Position numbers and translations under genes: made by a program | Notes under the pieces: model-generated | The model's input: the letters and a program-made list of their open reading frames with translations, nothing else | What the model was told of the DNA's origin: nothing | The model's database searches: none | NCBI GenBank assembly: GCA_016868955.1 | Contig: VGFF01000072.1 | Location: 1 to 10,404, forward strand | Length of the DNA stretch: 10,404 bases | Reading direction: 5' to 3' | Source: Armatimonadota bacterium | Lineage (GTDB): Bacteria; Sysuimicrobiota; Sysuimicrobiia; Sysuimicrobiales; VGFF01 | Shown here: piece by piece, positions 6,062 through 10,404 of the stretch | Position numbering within the stretch: the first letter of the stretch is position 1 | How the letters are laid out: each line of letters starts with the position of its first letter

Positions 6062-7264
6062 TTAGACGATGCCGTGGCGGGTGCGCGCGAGGTCCGCCGC
6101 GAGCGCGCGCGCGTTGTGGTCTGTGAGCGAGAAGGCGGGTTGGGCCGCGGCGTCGCGGTCGGCGAACAATCGGACCGCGTCGCGGGCGGCGATCTTCGCC
6201 GGCGGCGCGAATGGGTCGGCGAGCGGGAGCGGCTCCACGCGAAGGATCGCCTCCCCGGGTACGGCCAGCGGCTCCCGACTCGTTGCGATCAGCTGGACCT
6301 CGCGGCACTGCTGCAGGATGGCGAGCGCAAGATCGACGTAGTCTGTCGCGATCCTGTCGCAGTTTTCGAAGACGAGCAACACACGCCGCGTCGCGAGGTA
6401 GTCGAGGAGGGTCTGGCGCAGCGCCCGACCTGCTTCGTCGCGCACACCGATGGTCGCGGCGATGACCTGCGGCACCGCGTCGGCGCGTGTGGTCGTGCCG
6501 AGGTCGATCACCCACACGCCGTCGGGAAAACCGTGCAAATTGTGTGCGGCGAGCTCCATCGCGAGCCGGGATTTCCCGGTTCCCGCCGTGCCGGTCAGCG
6601 TCACGAGGCGCGCGCACGCGAGCAGCCACTCTCCGTTTCCCATCTCCTTCGCGCGGCCGATGAAGGAGGTGAGTTGCCGCGGCAAGTTATTCGGCAACGC
6701 GTCGAGCGAGCGCAGCGGCGGGAAGCTGGCCGCCAGCGAGGGATGTAGGAGCTGGCAGATCTTCTCCGGTTTCGGCAAGTCGCGCAGGCGATGGGACCCG
6801 AGGTCACGGACGTCGATCTGATCGGCGTGCGCGTCGCCGAGCGACTCTCGGTACCGCTGGGAGAGGACGATCTGACCGCCGTGCACGGTCATCAGCAAAC
6901 GCGCGATGCGATTGAGCGTCGGTCCGAAGTAGTCACCGTCGCGCGACTCGGCGCCGCCGCAGTGCAGCGCCATGCGCACGCGCAACGCGTCGCCGACCGG
7001 CTACGTCGGGCGCGCGAGCGCATCCTGCGCGTCGATCGCGGCGCGAGCGGCGTCGACGGGGACCCGGAAGACGGCGGCGAATGCGTCGCCGCTCGTCTTG
7101 AAGACGCCTCCGCCGTGGGACTCGATCGCCTGACGCACGACGCGGTCGTGGCGCCCCAGGGCGGCCTTCATCCCCTCGGGATCGCGCTCCCAAAGGCGCG
7201 TGCTGCCCTAGATGTTCTTGAACAGGAACGTCAGCGTCTCAGTGGATATCGTCGTCGGCGACAT
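6062..7264 (-). pseudogene. Broken class III adenylate/guanylate cyclase plus AAA/NB-ARC-type ATPase regulator
   Basis: Read from ATG 7264 in a single frame, this is a 400-codon relic with two internal TAG codons, at 7210-7208 (codon 19) and 7003-7001 (codon 88), and no frameshift. Codons 10-26 read TLTFLFKNI-stop-GSTRLWE, where the family has (V)TFLFTDIEGSTRLWE. The first metal-binding Asp is thus Asn and the next Glu is a stop. VFKTSGDAFAAVF, then RMALHCGGAE, GDYFGPTLNRIARL and HGGQIVLSQ complete the cyclase domain. SFIGRAKEM starts the ATPase, with Walker A GTAGTGKS (about 225-232), Walker B-like VLLVFENCD, and ATSREPLAVPGEAILRVEPLPL. The frame ends at RTRHGIV, where intact relatives continue with a P-loop helical region and TPR-like repeats for hundreds of residues. 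The 3' half is therefore lost. It lies 113 bases upstream of the isochorismatase-like gene. Translation from TTG 6985 could give a cyclase-less fragment. Confidence 0.85.
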
Positions 7265-7390
7265 CTCGTCATCCCGCCCGGGTGAGGCCACACGCGAACT
7301 CTCCGGAGGATTTCGTGCGCGTGCGACGGAATACTCAACCCATCACAGCTTCGGGCCGGAGTCGGCCCCGGGAGCGGGCAGAGGGAGTCG
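7265..7390. other. Divergent intergenic region between cyclase relic and aminotransferase
   Basis: This is 126 bases with no gene. GGAGGA at 7305-7310 is a strong ribosome-binding-site-like element 4 bases before a GTG at 7315, but the frame opened there has no recognisable protein. An AT-richer patch (GGAATACTCAACCC, near 7327-7341) may be part of the aminotransferase promoter; no convincing -35/-10 pair was found. GAGGGAG at 7381-7387 precedes the GTG at 7391. Confidence 0.4.
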
Positions 7391-8551
7391 GTGCAAACAG
7401 TCCAGAGCACGCTAGCGATGTCCTTGGACGATCTGCGCGCGGAGTTCGATGCCGTTCGAGATTATTCGTATTTGAATCATGCGGCTGCCTCCCCGGTTCC
7501 CGCGCGCGTCGGCCGCGCCATGAAGGACTACATCGAAATGATGGTCGAGTCCCCGCGCTACCAGAAGGCGCTGCAGGAGTCGACCGAGCAGGCGCGCGCC
7601 TCGGTGGCGGCGCTGATCGGCGCCGCGCCGGAGGATGTCGCTTTCGTCGACAACACGGCCACGGGCATCAGCCTCGTCGCGCATGGGCTTCCTCTGGAGC
7701 GCGGCGACGAGGTCATCCTCTGCGATATGGAATACCCCGCCAACGTCTATCCGTGGATGAGCCTGGCGAGCAAGGGGATCGTGCCGCGCGTGGTGCCCCA
7801 CTGCGGCGGTGGCATCGACGTCGATACGCTCCGCTCCGTGCTGACGCGGAGAACACGCGTCGTGACGGCGAGCACGGTGCAGTTCTTCACCGGATACCGC
7901 ACGGACCTCGCGGCCATTGGCGCATTCTGCCGCGAGCACGGTTTACGGTTCGTCCTTGACGGCATTCAATCCGTCGGCGTGCTGCCGATCGACGTGCGGC
8001 CGCTCGGTGTCGACGCGCTCGTGGTCGGCGGTCAGAAGTGGATGATGGCAGCGCGAGGCGCCGGATTCCTGTATGTGCGCCGCGAGGTCGCGGATGCCAT
8101 GACGCCGATCCTGACCGGTGCCGGCGGGCTCGTTCACGGCGATCACTACCTTCACTACGCGATGGATTTCGTGCCCGGGGCGCGACGGTTCCAGCACGGA
8201 ACGATCAACGCGACCGGCATCGCCGCGCTCGGCGCGGCCGCGCACATGCTGCGGGCCGTCGGCGTCGAGGCCATCGAACGCCGCGTTCTGTCATTGACGG
8301 CGTTCGCGATCCGAGAGCTGAACGCGCGCGGGTATGCGACGCTCAATCATCCGGACCCCGAGCGGCTGGCGGGTATCGTCACGTTCGTCCCGCGCGATGC
8401 CGACGCTTTGCAGGCGAAGCTGCAGGAGGCGAAGGTCGTCACGTCCATCCGTCGGGACCGCGCGGGAACGAAGCACGTGCGGCTGTCGCCGCACGGATGC
8501 AACACGGAAGAAGATATGCGGCGGTTCTTCGCCGTCCTCGACGCGGCCTGA
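7391..8551 (+). CDS. Class V aminotransferase, PLP-dependent (isopenicillin-N-epimerase/cysteine-desulfurase-like fold)
   Basis: The 386-residue protein is complete for fold-type I class V enzymes. SYLNHAAASPVPARV (26-40) opens the domain and NTATGISLVAHGL binds the cofactor phosphate region. FVLDGIQSVG (187-196) carries the Asp190 and Gln193 that hold the pyridine ring. VVGGQKWMMAARGAGFLYVR (211-230) has the Schiff-base Lys216. RFQHGTINATGIAAL (266-280) is the usual C-domain turn, and HVRLSPHGCNTEEDM carries the Arg364 expected to bind a substrate carboxylate. The cysteine-bearing active loop of SufS/IscS desulfurases is absent, so a desulfurase role is unlikely. The reaction is unassigned (epimerase, aminotransferase, lyase and kynureninase-like enzymes share this fold). 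GTG 7391 is preferred because GAGG lies 6 bases upstream. ATG 7418 (MSLDDLRAEF) is a good alternative that matches family starts. It is monocistronic and convergent with mutY. Confidence 0.88.
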   Translation: MQTVQSTLAMSLDDLRAEFDAVRDYSYLNHAAASPVPARVGRAMKDYIEMMVESPRYQKALQESTEQARASVAALIGAAPEDVAFVDNTATGISLVAHGLPLERGDEVILCDMEYPANVYPWMSLASKGIVPRVVPHCGGGIDVDTLRSVLTRRTRVVTASTVQFFTGYRTDLAAIGAFCREHGLRFVLDGIQSVGVLPIDVRPLGVDALVVGGQKWMMAARGAGFLYVRREVADAMTPILTGAGGLVHGDHYLHYAMDFVPGARRFQHGTINATGIAALGAAAHMLRAVGVEAIERRVLSLTAFAIRELNARGYATLNHPDPERLAGIVTFVPRDADALQAKLQEAKVVTSIRRDRAGTKHVRLSPHGCNTEEDMRRFFAVLDAA

Positions 8552-8556
8552 GCGGC

Positions 8557-8568
8557 CGTCCGCGGACG
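8557..8568. terminator. 12-bp palindrome at the convergent gene junction
   Basis: CGTCCGCGGACG is a perfect palindrome in the 24-bp gap between the aminotransferase stop (8549-8551) and the mutY stop (8576-8578). It might help separate the two converging transcripts. It has no loop and no T-run, so it does not look like a normal intrinsic terminator. Confidence 0.25.
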
Positions 8569-8575
8569 CCGGGCG

Positions 8576-9628
8576 CTAGCGCGGCAAGGCGCGCATGATC
8601 CTGGCGTGCGGAACTGGCACGCCGACGCCCGGCACGCGTGGATCCACCCAGCGCACGCGATGCCCCCGCGGCGCCCGCGCGGACATCGCCGCATAAGCGG
8701 TATAGCGACCGATGAAGTGCGTGAAGCCATGCTCCACGCGCGCGAGGCTTCTCGCGCTTCCGCGGTCCAGCGGCGTCGCCGCCATCTCCTCGAGGGCAGG
8801 CAGCGCGGCGGCCCACCGGCGTCCCTCGGCGAACGGCAGCACCCAAAGGCCTCCCCATATTCCGCGATCGGGTTGGCGGGCGACGAGCACGCGACCGGCA
8901 TCGTTGCGCACGACTGCGACGACGAAGTCCCGCCGCGCACGCGCTGGTTTCGCGGAGCGCACCGGAAACGCGACTGGCGCGCCGGTTGCCAGAGCGCGGC
9001 AGAAGTCGCGAATCGGGCAGACGTCGCATCGCGGTGCCCGGGGCAGGCAAACGGTCGCGCCGAGATCCATCATCGCTTGGTTGAAGTCGCCGGCATGCCC
9101 GTGTGGCAGGATCGCCCGCAAGGCACCGGCGATCCGATTCCGCGTGGACGGCGCCTCGATGTCCCCGTCATCGGCGGTGATGCGCGCGCCGACGCGCATC
9201 AGGTTGCCGTCCAGGGCGATGACGTCCTCTCCGTTCACGATGCTGGCGAGCGCGGCCGCGGTGTACTCGCCGATCCCGGGCAGGGCGCGCCACGCGGCGC
9301 GATCGGCCGGGAATCGTCCGCCGTTCGCCGCGATCCGTTGCGCGGCGGCTTGCAGATTACGCGCGCGCGCGTAGTAGCCCAACCCCGCCCACTCCCGCAG
9401 GACGTCGTCGAGCGGCGCCGCCGCCAGCGCCGAGACGTCGGGAAACGCGGCACGGAACCGCCGATAGTAGGGCAGAACGGCCTTGACGCTTGTTTGCTGC
9501 AGCATGATCTCGGACAGCCATACGGAGTAGGGATCGAGACTGGTCCGCCAGGGAAGCGGCCGCCCCGCCGCGGCGTACCAATGCAGCACGGCTTCGGCGA
9601 CTTCGGGGCGGAGAGATTCGCCGGGCAT
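8576..9628 (-). CDS. mutY: A/G-specific adenine DNA glycosylase MutY
   Basis: MutY removes adenine mispaired with 8-oxoguanine and so prevents G:C to T:A mutations. The 350-residue protein has all the landmarks in order. WLSEIMLQQTSVKAVLPYY carries catalytic Glu40. AGLGYYARARNL follows, and the helix-hairpin-helix is ALPGIGEYTAAALASI (115-130). VIALDGNLMRV carries Asp140. The [4Fe-4S] cluster cysteines Cys194, Cys201, Cys204 and Cys210 have the correct C-x6-C-x2-C-x5-C spacing. A C-terminal NUDIX-like 8-oxoG recognition domain (about 234-345) follows, with VVAVVRNDAGRVLVARQ, GGLWVLP and VEHGFTHF. ATG 9628 is chosen because the conserved region begins right after it and a TACAAT box ends 6 bases upstream, implying a leaderless mRNA. 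The frame is open upstream but without homology. It is divergent from the XRE regulator gene. Confidence 0.96.
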   Translation of the reverse strand: MPGESLRPEVAEAVLHWYAAAGRPLPWRTSLDPYSVWLSEIMLQQTSVKAVLPYYRRFRAAFPDVSALAAAPLDDVLREWAGLGYYARARNLQAAAQRIAANGGRFPADRAAWRALPGIGEYTAAALASIVNGEDVIALDGNLMRVGARITADDGDIEAPSTRNRIAGALRAILPHGHAGDFNQAMMDLGATVCLPRAPRCDVCPIRDFCRALATGAPVAFPVRSAKPARARRDFVVAVVRNDAGRVLVARQPDRGIWGGLWVLPFAEGRRWAAALPALEEMAATPLDRGSARSLARVEHGFTHFIGRYTAYAAMSARAPRGHRVRWVDPRVPGVGVPVPHARIMRALPR

Positions 9629-9634
9629 GGGCTC

Positions 9635-9661
9635 ATTGTAGCTGTACGGGAGATGTTCCAA
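9635..9661 (-). promoter_or_regulatory. Leaderless promoter of mutY
   Basis: On the minus strand TACAAT (9640-9635) is a near-consensus -10 box. It ends 6 bases before ATG 9628, which places the expected transcription start at or next to the A of the start codon. A weak -35, TTTGGA or TTGGAA (9661-9656), lies 16 or 15 bases upstream. No Shine-Dalgarno is present, in agreement with a leaderless transcript. The inverted repeat at 9655-9670 covers the -35. Confidence 0.55.
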
Positions 9662-9670
9662 AGGTGGAAC
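9655..9670. promoter_or_regulatory. Perfect inverted repeat, candidate operator for mutY and the XRE gene
   Basis: GTTCCA (9655-9660) and TGGAAC (9665-9670) are exact reverse complements around a 4-base AAGG spacer. This size suits one helix-turn-helix dimer. It overlaps the mutY -35 and lies about 80 bases upstream of the divergent regulator promoter. A degenerate copy is at 9789-9804; aligned over 17 bases each (9654-9670 and 9788-9804), the two share 13. Confidence 0.55.
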
Positions 9671-9727
9671 GAATCCCACACCCTGGCCACTCGGGCGCCC
9701 TCTCTTGACCACCCGGGTGAGCGCTTT

Positions 9728-9736
9728 GGGGGGGGG
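9728..9736 (+). repeat. Nine-G homopolymer tract in the mutY-XRE control region
   Basis: Nine consecutive G residues lie 14 bases upstream of the XRE gene's -35 box. Such tracts are prone to slippage, so length variation could change promoter geometry. It is also a typical place for sequencing error, so the exact count should be treated with care. Confidence 0.7.
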
Positions 9737-9750
9737 CGGAGATTGCAGGC

Positions 9751-9779
9751 TTGTTCCGTACAGTATGGCGTCGTACGAT
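9751..9779 (+). promoter_or_regulatory. Candidate sigma70-type promoter of the XRE regulator gene
   Basis: TTGTTC (9751-9756) and TACGAT (9774-9779) are separated by exactly 17 bases. The predicted transcription start (about 9786-9788) lies about 10 bases before the proposed TTG start and at the edge of the degenerate operator copy (9789-9804). A repressor bound there would block initiation. Confidence 0.5.
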
Positions 9780-9788
9780 ACCGCTGGT

Positions 9789-9804
9789 GTTCCAAATTGG
9801 CAAC
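9789..9804. promoter_or_regulatory. Degenerate second copy of the operator-like inverted repeat
   Basis: GTTCCA-AATT-GGCAAC has the same layout as the perfect repeat at 9655-9670. The left arm is identical and the right arm is imperfect (4 of 6 pairs). It spans the predicted transcription start and the TTG start codon of the regulator gene, a usual place for autorepression. Confidence 0.4.
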
Positions 9805-10276
9805 ATTTGAGCGGGCGGACGACGAGCGACGCAACGACATCAAAGCGTTCGGGAACTACGTCCGCGCGCTGCGAAGGAACGTTCATGGCCGAGGCAAAGG
9901 GAAGAGCCTGCGGCAGATCAGCGAAGAGACCGGGATTCCGCTGAGCGTTCTGTCCCGCGGCGAGCGTGGACTTCAGGATCTGCGGCGATCCGCGTACATC
10001 GAAAGGCTGGCGCCGTGCCTGGGCGTCCACGCTTCGATCATGAAGCGTGTCGCCGCGCTGGTGACGCAAGAGGATGTCGCCTACCTGCGAAGCTCGCGAG
10101 CGACCGAAGCAGGCCGCCTGCGTCCGGTACGCGTCGATCCGACAGGGCAGTGGGCGCGCGTCGACGCGGCGCTGGCGAAGTTGGCTGACGCTCCGCCGGA
10201 GACGGTCGAGGCGCTCGCCGCGTTCATCGAGTTCCTCGGCGTTCGGCGGCGCGATCCGGCGCGCCGGACGGGATGA
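9797..10276 (+). CDS. XRE-family (Cro/C1-type) helix-turn-helix transcriptional regulator
   Basis: The predicted 159-residue protein has an N-terminal HTH domain (about 15-80): DIKAFGNYVRALRR, then SLRQISEETGIPLSVLSRGERG (the HTH itself, about 37-58) and IERLAPCLGV. Compared with the classic domain it has extra basic residues between helix 1 and helix 2 (NVHGRGKGK), which is odd. The C-terminal half (about 90-159) is unrecognised and mostly helical, with VDAALAKLADAPPETVEALAAFIEFL likely serving for dimerisation or signal sensing. The start is uncertain. The frame is open far upstream with no ATG or GTG near the domain. TTG 9797 fits the promoter at 9751-9779 and leaves a ~10-base leader without a Shine-Dalgarno. 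It is divergent from mutY, sharing the operator-like repeats. A role as autoregulator is inference. Confidence 0.78.
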   Translation: MATFERADDERRNDIKAFGNYVRALRRNVHGRGKGKSLRQISEETGIPLSVLSRGERGLQDLRRSAYIERLAPCLGVHASIMKRVAALVTQEDVAYLRSSRATEAGRLRPVRVDPTGQWARVDAALAKLADAPPETVEALAAFIEFLGVRRRDPARRTG

Positions 10277-10287
10277 AGCGTAGGTAA

Positions 10288-10315
10288 GGAACTTGCACGG
10301 TTCTTGAACCTGTTC
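10288..10315 (+). promoter_or_regulatory. Candidate ECF-sigma-type promoter and inverted repeats upstream of the ferredoxin gene
   Basis: GGAAC (10288-10292, extended GGAACTT) and GTT (10312-10314) are 19 bases apart. This matches the GGAAT/C-N18-19-GTT pattern of SigR/SigH-type redox-stress sigma factors. Between them lies GGTTC-TT-GAACC (10299-10310), an inverted repeat able to bind a regulator. No good sigma70 -10 box is present in the 94-bp gap, so an alternative sigma factor is plausible but unproven. Confidence 0.35.
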
Positions 10316-10353
10316 GGCCGGAAACGAGTGCTCCAATCCGACGCGCTCAACCA

Positions 10354-10361
10354 AAAGGAGG
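10354..10361 (+). promoter_or_regulatory. Strong Shine-Dalgarno for the ferredoxin gene
   Basis: AAAAGGAGG (within 10353-10361) is a near-perfect anti-16S match, 9 bases before ATG 10371. It is by far the strongest ribosome-binding site in the window and suggests high expression, in contrast with the leaderless or weak starts of the other genes. Confidence 0.85.
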
Positions 10362-10370
10362 CACCACGGA

Positions 10371-10404
10371 ATGACGTACGTCATCGCGGAACCCTGCATC
10401 GGCA
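10371..10404 (+). CDS. Ferredoxin (bacterial 4Fe-4S/7Fe type), N-terminus only; 3' part outside window
   Basis: Eleven codons are visible: MTYVIAEPCIG. This is the conserved start of bacterial ferredoxins of the FdxA type (MTYVIxEPCIGTKD..C), where Cys9 is the first iron-sulfur ligand. These small acidic proteins carry electrons at low potential between reductases and oxidoreductases in the cytosol. The strong Shine-Dalgarno upstream supports the start. Only the first cluster ligand is in view, so the number and type of clusters cannot be confirmed. The gene follows the XRE gene in the same direction after 94 bases that contain their own promoter candidate, so it is likely transcribed separately. 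Confidence 0.82.
   Translation, partial: MTYVIAEPCIG

Noticed and set aside
5949..6629. N-terminal extension of the isochorismatase-like protein upstream of ATG 5948
   Set aside because: The frame stays open by GC bias, but the residues are Arg-rich without homology and overlap the cyclase/ATPase relic in another frame.
7001..7210. TAG codons in the cyclase read as pyrrolysine or another reassigned residue
   Set aside because: Other genes here (cNMP protein, isochorismatase, mutY) end with TAG at sensible family lengths, and the cyclase has also lost a metal ligand and its 3' half, so decay is the simpler view.
7305..7390. GGAGGA followed by GTG 7315, a possible small gene or earlier aminotransferase start
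   Set aside because: The frame from 7315 is not the aminotransferase frame and gives an Arg-rich sequence with no family resemblance.
9705..9710. TTGACC as a -35 box for the XRE gene
   Set aside because: The expected -10 position falls in the G tract; TTGTTC at 9751 with TACGAT at 9774 fits better.
8606..9796. Long N-terminal extension of the XRE regulator across the antisense of mutY
   Set aside because: No domain is present, and it lies upstream of the XRE promoter candidate and opposite a clear mutY.

Overview
The window is a GC-rich (roughly two-thirds G+C), densely packed bacterial chromosome segment. It carries a cobalamin-dependent ribonucleotide reductase, a class III cyclase/ATPase relic, leaderless-looking promoters and a ferredoxin with a well-known N-terminus. 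That suits an uncultured soil-type bacterium of a high-GC lineage (Actinobacteriota, Chloroflexota or Eremiobacterota-like), but the taxon cannot be fixed from this sequence. No tRNA, rRNA, CRISPR array, transposase or phage gene is visible, and no gene-free stretch exceeds 300 bases.

Layout. (1) 1-254: the 3' end of nrdJ (class II ribonucleotide reductase), with an in-frame 18-bp tandem repeat (Asn-Gly-His-Gly-His-Gly) and a good intrinsic terminator. (2) 313-741: a stand-alone cyclic-nucleotide-binding domain protein. (3) 822-1346, minus strand: a mosaic pseudogene. It has a signal-like N-terminus, then a ~220-bp piece of a peptide-type solute-binding-protein gene, then the last ~70 codons of a metallophosphoesterase. 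(4) 5948-1384, minus strand: an operon of a double-domain isochorismatase-family hydrolase, an extracytoplasmic solute-binding protein (SBP_bac_5 family) and two DppB/DppC-type permeases. No ATPase gene is present. (5) 7264-6062, minus strand: a class III adenylate/guanylate cyclase plus AAA/NB-ARC-type ATPase regulator, broken by two in-frame TAG codons and truncated at its 3' end. (6) 7391-8551, plus strand: a class V aminotransferase. (7) 9628-8576, minus strand: mutY, convergent with the aminotransferase. (8) A 168-bp divergent control region with a perfect inverted repeat, a nine-G tract and two sigma70-like promoters. (9) 9797-10276, plus strand: an XRE-type regulator. (10) 10371 to the end: the first codons of a ferredoxin behind a strong ribosome-binding site.

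How the parts relate. The isochorismatase-SBP-permease cluster looks like an uptake-and-hydrolysis unit for a small amide, carbamate or short peptide. Its hydrolase pairs one domain carrying Asp-Lys-Cys with a second domain that has lost all three residues. mutY and the XRE regulator share one control region, where a palindrome overlaps the mutY -35 and a degenerate copy sits on the regulator's start. Autoregulation with control of mutY is therefore a reasonable inference. Two neighbouring loci show decay or rearrangement (822-1346 and 6062-7264), so this is a region of ongoing gene loss. I found no convincing wholly new system. The most unusual items are the mosaic pseudogene, the amber-interrupted cyclase, the active/inactive isochorismatase fusion and the mutY-XRE operator architecture.
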